This document shows, in pieces, positions 10,556-17,826 of a stretch of 64,000 bases of DNA; positions within the stretch are counted from its first letter, which is position 1, and each line of letters opens with the position of its first letter. The position numbers and the translations under genes are program-made. The notes beneath the pieces are model-generated. The model was not told the origin of the DNA, ran no database searches, and saw nothing but the letters and a program-made list of their open reading frames with translations. The DNA lies in the NCBI GenBank assembly GCA_951640165.1, contig OX621266.1, positions 6,758,001-6,822,000 on the forward strand, given 5' to 3'. Origin of the DNA: Pseudoips prasinana. Lineage: Eukaryota; Arthropoda; Insecta; Lepidoptera; Nolidae.

Positions 10556-11458
10556 ATGGAAAAATCACTGAAAAGACAAATTGTTGAGGCTGCAGATGCT
10601 GTTAAGAAGAAGGTGCGAAAGATGAGAGATGCTGAGCTTAACAATCAGCAAGTACTGGAATCAGTTTTCAAGCCGGTAACAGAACCACTCAACCAAATTG
10701 CTAATGTCAGTAAGCAGGCTTGTGTTCCGCATAATATAGAAAATGAAGAAACCGAAGTTCCGTTTATCGATAAAACTTTGCAAAAAGAACCCACAATTAG
10801 TAAAGGAACCAATGATAATAACGACAATGAAGACGAATATGAATCTGATATCGAAAGTGACTCTTCGTACAAATCATTAGTTGAAAACAACCAAGGTATT
10901 GATTCATCATCCTGGTCACTGTCCTCAGAAGCTCTGACCGATATTCCGTTTGGTGTCAGAAAAGAGGGCGGAAAATTGATGTTAGGTTCTGCTCGTATAA
11001 CGATCAGTGATGAGTATATCATCGTAGCTGGACGCAAATACCGAAATACGCCTGGTTTAAAACAGTTGCTGTTGAAAAAGAATGTCGATTTAAGCTTGGT
11101 TACAGAGAGTGATATGAAACATTATAAGTCGATGCTACTTGACACAAACGCACATCGACGGGACTATGAGCCCAGTAAACCAATCAAAAGTAATAAAGGA
11201 CAAAAATATTTGCAAATTATTAAGCCTCTATTCCAACTACGAAGTACAATTCAGGACCACCAAACGAAAGGAAAAGGACTACCCTTTACAAAAATGTGGA
11301 AGAAAAATGTTGATTTTGTTTATTGGGACGATCCAAATGAATTGGTAGATAGGTTAAAATTACTAATTGCATCTCGAGATGCTGGTAACACAGGATTAGA
11401 TAATGAAATTATATCTATCATTGAAGAATTGCGTGAAAGTAAAGTTATAAATAAATAA
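10556..11458 (+). CDS. Conserved Polinton protein of unknown function
   Basis: A 300-aa protein in two parts. The N-terminal ~130 residues are charged and low-complexity, with an acidic NDNEDEYESDIESDSS tract. A globular region follows (about 140-250) with GGKLMLGSARITISDEYI, then a Tyr-Arg-Asn-Thr-Pro-Gly-Leu motif and LLKKNVDLSLV. Similar proteins with a conserved 'G(T)PGL..L' core accompany insect and cnidarian Polintons, but I cannot assign an activity. A Py-rich tract ending in CAG (10519-10521) precedes the start, as with several neighbours, so it may be expressed from spliced late transcripts. The acidic N-terminus and capsid-gene context suggest a virion or DNA-handling role. Confidence 0.75.
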   Translation: MEKSLKRQIVEAADAVKKKVRKMRDAELNNQQVLESVFKPVTEPLNQIANVSKQACVPHNIENEETEVPFIDKTLQKEPTISKGTNDNNDNEDEYESDIESDSSYKSLVENNQGIDSSSWSLSSEALTDIPFGVRKEGGKLMLGSARITISDEYIIVAGRKYRNTPGLKQLLLKKNVDLSLVTESDMKHYKSMLLDTNAHRRDYEPSKPIKSNKGQKYLQIIKPLFQLRSTIQDHQTKGKGLPFTKMWKKNVDFVYWDDPNELVDRLKLLIASRDAGNTGLDNEIISIIEELRESKVINK

Positions 11459-11514
11459 ATATTTTAAAATGTGTTTATTTTATTATCAGCTTCTCGATAC
11501 AATACACCTTAAAT

Positions 11515-11949
11515 ATGAACGTAGACAAATTCGGACACTACATTCACAAAAGAATGCGTTTATCAGAGTTATTTGAGTTTAATGAGAACGCATTGTTAAA
11601 ATTAGAAAACGGAGATTTTGATTTAAAAACATCAAGATTAAGAGGAGTCCGATCTCCAGTAGAAGCAGGCGATGCTGTGAACAAGGATTATGTAGATCGA
11701 TTGAATGCTAACATGTTAAAAGAATTAAATAACCTGACCGTGAACAAGGATTACGTAGATCGATTGAATGCTAATATGTTAAAAGAATTTAATAACATGA
11801 TTGGTTCATTGCGCTCTCAAATCATAAAAGACACAAAGGACACAGTTCAGGCTACTTTAAAAGCAAAGATACCTGAGATTTCAACTCATTTGGAAGATAA
11901 GTTTTATACCAAAGCAGAGGTAGATAAATTACTACAAAAAACTCCGTAA
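11515..11949 (+). CDS. Fibre/spike-like coiled-coil protein with internal duplication
   Basis: A 144-aa protein. RLRGVRSPVEAGDAVNKDYVD resembles phage tail-fibre head motifs of the type 'v.dP....DAvnK.YVD', and the C-terminal FYTKAEVDKLL resembles the coiled-coil triplets at fibre ends. Between them a 63-nt segment beginning NKDYVDRLNANMLKE occurs twice in tandem (about 11680-11742 and 11743-11805) with few changes, a recent duplication that lengthens the helical region. These traits suggest a trimeric surface projection, by analogy only. The stop codon overlaps the integrase start (TAATG), so the two are probably translated from one message. Confidence 0.6.
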   Translation: MNVDKFGHYIHKRMRLSELFEFNENALLKLENGDFDLKTSRLRGVRSPVEAGDAVNKDYVDRLNANMLKELNNLTVNKDYVDRLNANMLKEFNNMIGSLRSQIIKDTKDTVQATLKAKIPEISTHLEDKFYTKAEVDKLLQKTP

Positions 11950-12884
11950 TGGCAAAACAGCAAATTGTTAATGAAATACATAAAGCAGCACGAAGAAATT
12001 TCGTTAGACGTCCTGTCATTCTAAAGGGGATCGATGACTTGTGGCAAGCTGATCTGATGGACATGCAAAATCTAAGAAAATATAATAAAGGTCATAATTA
12101 CATTTTAGTGGTGATTGACTGCTTCTCAAAGTACGCTTGGGCAGAGCCATTAAAATCAAAAAATAAACTTGATGTTACTCATGCATTTAAACGAATACTG
12201 ATTAACAGCAATCGCAAACCGGTTAATTTACAAACTGATATGGGAACAGAATTTTATAACAACTCATTTCAAACGCTTATGAAGACTTACAATGTTAACC
12301 ATTACTCAACGTTTTCTACTAAAAAAGCTTCGATCGTAGAGCGACTGATTAAAACTCTTAAAAATAAAATATATAAATATTTTAGTCTGAACGGAAACTA
12401 TATGTGGTTAGGTATACCGTTAGAGGTTACGTTAAAGATATATAACAACACAAAACATCGTACCATTAAATTTAAACCAATTGAAGTAAATAAATCTTGC
12501 GAGTCTGTTATAAAAGAAAATATTAAAAAAGCCTTAAATCATGTAACCGTCCGTAGAAAACCTAAGTTCAAAGTAGGTGACTTTGTTCGTATCAGTAAAT
12601 ACAAACACCATTTTGAAAAAGGTTATACACCTAATTGGTCAACTGAAATATTTACTATAAAAAAAATTAATCATACCATACCAGTAACATATCATATACA
12701 AGATCAGCGAAAGCAAGCCATAATGGGAACATTTTACGAGCAAGAACTTCAGAAATCTTACTATCCTGGTATTTATTTGATAGAAAGGGTTTTAAAAAGA
12801 AAAGGATCAAAAATGTTTGTGAAATGGTTGGGTCTAAACAACGAAGAAAATAGTTGGATCGAGAAAACTGCAATAGTGGATTAA
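11949..12884 (+). CDS. Retrovirus-type integrase with C-terminal chromodomain
   Basis: A 311-aa integrase that would insert the element's ends into host DNA. The rve core carries the catalytic triad: Asp35 (WQADLMDM), Asp97 (LQTDMGTEF) and Glu131 (KASIVERLIKTLKNK), with D97-E131 spacing of 34 as usual. An SH3-like region follows (KFKVGDFVRISKYK). The last ~40 residues (YLIERVLKRKGSKMFVKWLG...NSWI) form a chromodomain, which in related integrases binds modified histones and steers insertion. No N-terminal zinc-binding HHCC domain is evident. The ATG overlaps the previous stop by one base. Confidence 0.95.
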   Translation: MAKQQIVNEIHKAARRNFVRRPVILKGIDDLWQADLMDMQNLRKYNKGHNYILVVIDCFSKYAWAEPLKSKNKLDVTHAFKRILINSNRKPVNLQTDMGTEFYNNSFQTLMKTYNVNHYSTFSTKKASIVERLIKTLKNKIYKYFSLNGNYMWLGIPLEVTLKIYNNTKHRTIKFKPIEVNKSCESVIKENIKKALNHVTVRRKPKFKVGDFVRISKYKHHFEKGYTPNWSTEIFTIKKINHTIPVTYHIQDQRKQAIMGTFYEQELQKSYYPGIYLIERVLKRKGSKMFVKWLGLNNEENSWIEKTAIVD

Positions 12885-12937
12885 AATAATTATATAACGA
12901 TTACTTTTGCATCATTTCTCTCATTACACATTAGACA

Positions 12938-13666
12938 ATGCAAGGAGGTGAACTTGTTAATACCTTAATTAATAATCTACCGTTCGAACTTCATTTACCC
13001 GGCTACAATTATTGCGGTCCCGGAACTAAATTGCAGAAACGTTTATTACGAGGTGACCGAGGTGTAAATAAGCTAGACGAAGCTTGTATGCATCACGACA
13101 TTGCATATGCAAACCATACAGACTTACCCAATCGCCACAAAGCTGATTTGCAACTACTAAATATGGCTAAACAAAGACTTAAATCGAGCGATGCTGGGAA
13201 AGGTGAAAAACTTAGTTCATGGTTAGTGAGCAAAGTTATGAAAGCCAAACTGAAATCTGGTTCTGGCATTAAAACGTTTAAAAGTTTCGTGTCAAAAATA
13301 AAAGCAAAAATAAAGAAACTGAATCCAAAGGACAGTAAAGCTTTAATTAACGCTGCTTACTCAGCAGCAAAAAAAATAATCCCATGCATTCAGAAAATTC
13401 GAGTGCCGCGAGTGATACCCTTACCAAAGACTGGAGGTATTCTACCTTTAATCCCAATTTTTGCGGGTTTATCAGCTTTAGGAACTTTAGCTGGTGGTGC
13501 GGCTGGTATTGCAAAAACTGTTAACGATTACAAAGCAGGTCAGCAAAATTTGCGAGAAACACAACGACATAATAAGGCTATGGAGTCTTTAAAGTTAGGT
13601 CAGGGCTTGTACATTAAGTCACATAAAAATGGTAATGGTTTATTCATTAAGTCTTCAAAAAACTGA
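12938..13666 (+). CDS. Phospholipase A2 / membrane-active capsid-associated protein
   Basis: A 242-aa protein of three parts. Residues 20-75 are a phospholipase A2 domain with the calcium loop YCGPGT (25-30) and catalytic His-Asp in MHHDIAY (52-54), the same core as in parvovirus VP1, where it breaches endosomes. A basic linker follows. Residues 166-192 are a Gly/Ala/Leu-rich membrane-type helix containing LAGG-A, which fits the adenain cleavage pattern (M/I/L)xGG-x. The C-terminus is Gly/Lys-rich. The gene sits just before the protease and ends at TGA directly after A AAA AAC. A role in virion entry is inferred from parvoviral and adenoviral counterparts. Confidence 0.88.
   Translation: MQGGELVNTLINNLPFELHLPGYNYCGPGTKLQKRLLRGDRGVNKLDEACMHHDIAYANHTDLPNRHKADLQLLNMAKQRLKSSDAGKGEKLSSWLVSKVMKAKLKSGSGIKTFKSFVSKIKAKIKKLNPKDSKALINAAYSAAKKIIPCIQKIRVPRVIPLPKTGGILPLIPIFAGLSALGTLAGGAAGIAKTVNDYKAGQQNLRETQRHNKAMESLKLGQGLYIKSHKNGNGLFIKSSKN
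13657..13663 (+). promoter_or_regulatory. Candidate -1 ribosomal frameshift site (A AAA AAC)
   Basis: The heptamer is in the correct register of the PLA2 frame and is followed at once by the TGA stop (13664-13666). Slipping back one base enters the frame of the protease, which is open from 13651 through 14025. The in-frame sequence before the protease's first ATG still looks like adenain N-terminal sequence. No strong stem or pseudoknot was found 5-9 nt downstream. Confidence 0.65.
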
Positions 13667-13749
13667 AAAATAAGCTACCTAATCGTCCTCTCACTAATAT
13701 AGACATCCAAAGGTATGCACGCAACATCCCTCACTTTCGAGGAGTATAC

Positions 13750-14025
13750 ATGAAGGATCAGTTACCAAGGACGCCAAAACGGGTTGAATGTGGTGTTGTT
13801 AACTTGGCCGACTCTAAGAACGAAGGCACGCATTGGGTAGCTTATGTAAAAGTATGCAATTATTGTGAATATTTTGATAGCTTTGGAGATTTAAAACCTC
13901 CAATGGAATTAATGCGATATTTTAAGAATTGTAATGTTTTTTATAATTATACAAGATATCAGAAATTCAACACTGTAAATTGTGGACACTTATGTTTAGA
14001 ATATCTATGGAATTTTTGGAAATAA
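13750..14025 (+). CDS. Adenain-like cysteine protease (maturation protease)
   Basis: The ATG-initiated part is 91 aa and carries the adenain catalytic set: His28 in GTHWVAYV, Asp43 in YFDSFG, Gln71 and Cys78 in NCGHLCLEYL. Such proteases cleave capsid precursors during virion maturation. The family normally has more sequence before the first motif. The same frame is open upstream to 13651 without an ATG, and it encodes conserved-looking sequence (PLTNIDI, IPHFRGVY). The real product therefore probably starts upstream, by -1 frameshift from the PLA2 ORF or by another non-standard route. A base-count error in the A6 run, or initiation at 13750 giving a shortened enzyme, are the alternatives. 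Confidence 0.85.
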   Translation: MKDQLPRTPKRVECGVVNLADSKNEGTHWVAYVKVCNYCEYFDSFGDLKPPMELMRYFKNCNVFYNYTRYQKFNTVNCGHLCLEYLWNFWK

Positions 14026-14070
14026 AACGTATAAAACTTATGCTTTTCTTTTATTTGAATCATTTGCAAG

Positions 14071-14745
14071 ATGTCGCTCACATTATCGATAACTGGAAAC
14101 TCGTCAACTTTATCTACTTACTATCCTAACACGTTGCAACTATATGAACAGTATGAGTGTGCCTTATTGCATTTCGCAACATTTAATTCTATTCCAAACA
14201 TTGACAAAACGAATAATAAGTTCTATTATGGTTCTAACGAAGTTATTGAAATACCTGACGGCACCTATGAATTGCAAGATATTAATGATTATTTAAAATC
14301 TGAAATGAAAGATGCATCAATCAAACTACAGTGCAATAACAATACTTTAAAAGCTGCTGTATATTGTACAAAAGACATAAATTTTAATAAAGAAGGTACG
14401 TTTAGGAATTTGTTAGGGTTTAATAAGCAGATCTTAAAAGCAAATAAATGGCATGTATCGCACTTTCCAGTCAACATTTTACCTACAACAGTGATCAGGA
14501 TCGAATGTGATATTGTAAGCGGCTCGTACACAAACGGAGAACCCAGTCACATTATCCACGAATTTGCTCTCAACGTGCCTCCCGGATATAGAATTATAGA
14601 AATCCCGAAAAACGCGATATACTTTCCAATTAACCAAAACAACATTAGCTGTATACATATCAGGCTGTTAGATATAAATAACCGCTTAATCAATTTGCGC
14701 GGTGAAGAAGTGCAGCTGTATTTGCATCTCAGAAGAAAAAAATGA
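14071..14745 (+). CDS. Minor capsid protein (penton-like, single jelly roll)
   Basis: A 224-aa protein of the size and position of the Polinton penton. In other Polintons this single jelly-roll protein fills the fivefold vertices next to the major capsid protein. Visible traits are a beta-rich composition without charged clusters, IEIPDGTYELQDINDYL near residue 60, LLGF at mid-length and a C-terminal LYLHLRRKK. Assignment rests on these segments and on gene order (protease - penton - major capsid), so fold prediction would firm it up. Its TGA overlaps the ATG of the next small ORF (ATGA). Confidence 0.85.
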   Translation: MSLTLSITGNSSTLSTYYPNTLQLYEQYECALLHFATFNSIPNIDKTNNKFYYGSNEVIEIPDGTYELQDINDYLKSEMKDASIKLQCNNNTLKAAVYCTKDINFNKEGTFRNLLGFNKQILKANKWHVSHFPVNILPTTVIRIECDIVSGSYTNGEPSHIIHEFALNVPPGYRIIEIPKNAIYFPINQNNISCIHIRLLDINNRLINLRGEEVQLYLHLRRKK

Positions 14746-14891
14746 TTGACTACAATAAATATATGCATCAACAAATCAAAAATATCAGTCCCGCTCAAGC
14801 TTTCAACCAAATAAGAGCTCGCTCTAAGAAGAAAATTAAATTAACTAAAGAAAACAAGACATTTCTCAAAGCGATCGGTTTGCTAAAATGA
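14742..14891 (+). CDS. Small basic 49-aa ORF between penton and major capsid genes
   Basis: The ATG (14742) overlaps the penton stop in ATGA, and its own TGA overlaps the ATG of the major capsid gene in a second ATGA (14888-14891). The peptide starts MIDYNKYMHQQIKN and becomes lysine-rich (RARSKKKIKLTKENK). Tight overlaps on both sides indicate a real coding gene rather than chance. The function is unknown. A small basic peptide within a capsid cluster could bind DNA or be a cement or core peptide, but that is speculation. Confidence 0.7.
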   Translation: MIDYNKYMHQQIKNISPAQAFNQIRARSKKKIKLTKENKTFLKAIGLLK

Positions 14892-16102
14892 ATATCTTAG
14901 ACGTTTTATCTGCTCCGACTTATGACAACACTGTTGAAGGAATCGAATTTCATTCTTACAAGCCCTACGTAACTAGTTTCAATAGAAACGATGAAATCCG
15001 CATACCTATTAACCAACAGGACTTGTATATACTTCCCTCAGCTAGTACCTTGTATTTGGAAGGAACTGTTGTCGTAAGTAAAAAGGATATGAAAGAGAAA
15101 GCCACTAGTGTTAATTTTACGAATAATGCTCTACTCTACTTATTCCAAGATATAAGATATGAGCTGAATGGAGTGGAAATTGATAGAATAAAAAACGCTG
15201 GCATAACTACCACCATGAAATCGTTAATATCAATGAGTGAAGGTGAATCAAAGATAGCCAATGCATGGGGCTGGAATATCGATGGAATAAAAAATATTAA
15301 TGGGGGTAGTTTTTCTGCTTCTATACCCCTCTGTAACATTATCGGTTTTGCAGAAGATTTCAAGAAAGTCGTGATAAATAGTAGGCACGAACTGATATTG
15401 CTACGAAGTAACACTAATCTGAATGCTGTGAAACTTAACACCGGGGAATTTGTAGACGACGTTCAGATAAATAAAATCATCTGGCGTGTACCGCATGTTA
15501 AAGTATCCGACAAAGAAAAAATAAGTTTGCTAAAACTGTTAGAAAAAGATCGACCACTCCAGATGATATTCAGAAATTGGGATCTGTACGAATATCCAGC
15601 TTTACCTAAAACTACAAAACATACCTGGTCTATCAAAACTTCCTCACAAATAGAGAAACCAAGATACATAATTATGGGTCTACAAACAAATAGAAAAAAC
15701 AATTCAAGTTCTGATATGTCCCAGTTCGATCACTGTCATGTTCGTGACGTTAGAGTATACTTAAACTCAACTTACTTCCCGTATGAAAACCTAAATGTCA
15801 GCTTCGCGAATAACAGAATCGCTTTATTATACGAGCAATACATCAGATTTCAACAGTCTTATTACGGACGTCGCTCGGAACCCTTATTAAGTGAGAAACA
15901 ATTCAAAGATTTGGCGCCGCTATTTGTCATAGATTGCTCTAGACAAGCTGATAATGTAAAGACAGGTCCTATTGTGGATGTAAGAGTGGAAATTGAGAGT
16001 GATTCCGATATACCAGATCAAACTTCTGCATACTGTCTTATATTGAACGACTGCATAATTGAGTACAAGCCATTGAGTAATACTGTGAGAAAAATATCAT
16101 GA
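14888..16102 (+). CDS. Major capsid protein (double jelly roll)
   Basis: A 404-aa protein matching Polinton/adintovirus major capsid proteins. The N-terminal region has RNDEIRIPINQQDLYILPSA and a YLEGTV strand. LLYLFQDIRYELNGVEID is the conserved 'ye.ng..id' segment of the first jelly roll. The end has PLFVIDCSRQ and a final AYCLILNDCIIEYKP. Trimers of such proteins form the icosahedral shell in adenovirus-like virions. Start and end fit the family, so the gene looks complete. It overlaps the small ORF upstream by four bases and the next gene downstream by four. Confidence 0.93.
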   Translation: MNILDVLSAPTYDNTVEGIEFHSYKPYVTSFNRNDEIRIPINQQDLYILPSASTLYLEGTVVVSKKDMKEKATSVNFTNNALLYLFQDIRYELNGVEIDRIKNAGITTTMKSLISMSEGESKIANAWGWNIDGIKNINGGSFSASIPLCNIIGFAEDFKKVVINSRHELILLRSNTNLNAVKLNTGEFVDDVQINKIIWRVPHVKVSDKEKISLLKLLEKDRPLQMIFRNWDLYEYPALPKTTKHTWSIKTSSQIEKPRYIIMGLQTNRKNNSSSDMSQFDHCHVRDVRVYLNSTYFPYENLNVSFANNRIALLYEQYIRFQQSYYGRRSEPLLSEKQFKDLAPLFVIDCSRQADNVKTGPIVDVRVEIESDSDIPDQTSAYCLILNDCIIEYKPLSNTVRKIS

Positions 16103-16575
16103 ATCCGAATACTATTATTTTAGATGTTCAAGGGTTTAAAGACCTGAACAATAATTTTATAATAAAAGAATTAGCTTTTGCAAGTCGTGATTATACGCAA
16201 ACATTTTTAATAAAACCGCCATACTTGTTTAAATACTTAACAAGTGACGAAAAGAGACAAGTTAAATGGTTGGAAAGAAATAGAGGTATTTATTGGAATG
16301 AAGGATATATTGACTATAGAGAATTTCGGCGTATAATCGTTCCATATCTAGAAAATAAGGAAATTATTGTAAATGGTTTGGAGAAGGTGAATTGGATAAA
16401 GGAACTGTGTGTGAATTGTAAAGTATCAGACCTTGGTACAGAACAATGTCTTAGTTTCTCTGTTTTGCATAAAAAATACTGTGAAGGAAGATCTAATTTT
16501 AATTGTAATAAACATCTAAAGCAATGTGCTCTTAAAAATGTGCTTTGTTTAAGGAAATATTTAGAATGGGTATAA
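16099..16575 (+). CDS. Cys-rich conserved Polinton protein, function unknown
   Basis: A 158-aa protein whose ATG overlaps the major-capsid stop (ATGA). It begins IILDVQGFKD...FIIKELAFA, a strand-turn-strand pattern also found in other insect Polinton proteins and vaguely like the first motif of RNase H-like nucleases. The C-terminal third has six or more Cys with His residues (CVNCKV, KKYCEG, FNCNKHLKQCALKNVLC), probably a zinc-binding module. As the last gene of the capsid cluster it should be late-expressed. Enzyme activity cannot be claimed from sequence alone. Confidence 0.75.
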   Translation: MNPNTIILDVQGFKDLNNNFIIKELAFASRDYTQTFLIKPPYLFKYLTSDEKRQVKWLERNRGIYWNEGYIDYREFRRIIVPYLENKEIIVNGLEKVNWIKELCVNCKVSDLGTEQCLSFSVLHKKYCEGRSNFNCNKHLKQCALKNVLCLRKYLEWV

Positions 16576-16767
16576 ATGTATGTACTCATATGTGTAATGT
16601 ATTTAGATTATTGGTTTTAAGGTTTTTAAATAAAAATCAAAATAATGTAAATTTGCTTTTATTTTGTTAAACACCCCCACGCTACTCCACAAATAACACA
16701 ACCTAATACAAAATTAAATAAAAACATCATAATGAAAATACAAATATTAACTACTTTACAAAAATGG
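16576..16767. terminator. Convergent 3' ends with poly(A) signals
   Basis: AATAAA-type signals occur on the plus strand near 16629 and on the minus strand near 16700. This marks the meeting point of the rightward cluster and the leftward small gene. Confidence 0.45.
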
Positions 16768-17361
16768 TTAATAAAAGTCAGTACCTATTAAAGATTTTGA
16801 TATTTTCTTAACTAAAGACTCAGTTTCGTCCATAACACTGTCGATGGGATCTTGAACAATATATTGAGCGTTTATAATAACGTTTTCACTGTCACTATCA
16901 CTGTCTATGGTTTGAGGATTGTTGTTACACAGATCTACCACTGAAATTTTTATTAACTTAATCCCTTTTCGATGTAGTCGACTCATAACGAAGGATTTTG
17001 TAGGATTTTGCTTTATCGATTTTTCCCTGCACCGTTGTTTTGGTTTTTTATCTTTCGTGACTTGTTTGCTTTGCCCGGGTTCACTGCGAAACATCTCGGA
17101 GAATCCCTCGTAAGGATTCTGAGCATACTGGCTGAATACAATCTCGGTGTCAGAATTCTGGAACAAAATATAAACACAATTTATACCACTATTCCGCTAG
17201 TATAGCGTTTTAATTGGGTTTTCAATCGAGAAAGTCTAGATTTACTTTAGATTAGTGACAAAAGGCTCTGGAAAAATGCAACACAACACAGCTGCGAACA
17301 CAATCTCTAATTATAAAACAATCATAAAAAAACGAATTAAAAATATTTTACTCACCGACAT
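16768..17361 (-). CDS. Small spliced gene, first coding exon ATGTCG
   Basis: The main exon (17157 down to 16768) is open, but it has no ATG at its beginning: the longest frame would have to start with TTG. A splice acceptor (TTTTGTTCCAG) ends at 17158. Upstream, ATGTCG (17361-17356) is followed directly by GTGAGT. Joining gives an in-frame protein of about 131 aa with an Asp/Ser-rich stretch (DSDSDSEN) and a basic middle. Both sites are canonical and the intron is 198 nt. No family was recognised. It lies between the capsid cluster and polB, so it may be an early accessory or regulatory protein. Confidence 0.6.
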
Positions 17362-17826
17362 GATAACTTTTGATGGAAGTTAAAAAAATATTAAACAGGT
17401 GTTCGCGCCGAATAATATTTCGTAAATGATGACAAAATAACTAAATAATTACAAGTCATACTAATATTGTCAACTAAGCGTTTGTGTCTCAAGACTAAGG
17501 CCAATGAACTGCAACGTAGGTAACACTTATACAATGACAAACAACGTCTTGTAAGCATGTTACTTAATCGTAAAACGTTAGTTATTCGAAAATCAACCTT
17601 ATGATGCATGGTATTTTAGGTGCATAGTGAGATAACTGCAATCAGTGTTAACTTTGTTTACCGATTTTAAAAGTGTAATGATATTTTGAAATAAACAGGA
17701 TTTCAGAAATAAAACAAGTCAATAATTATAATAATTCACACTTTATTTCATTTTTTGTATAATATTAACATTTATTATTTCCTAAAACTAAACTATGAGT
17801 AGGTAACACTTAACTTAAAATTATGA
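17362..17826. other. Upstream region of the small spliced gene and 3' side of polB
   Basis: AT-rich, without a supported ORF. It should hold the promoter of the spliced gene and the poly(A) site of polB (AATAAA-like signals on the minus strand near 17745). Confidence 0.35.

Noticed and set aside
13664..13750. Pseudoknot or strong stem stimulating the frameshift
   Set aside because: Only weak pairings (a CCTC/GAGG stem with flanking GTAT/ATAC, ~45 bases or more away) were seen, too far from the heptamer for the usual mechanism.
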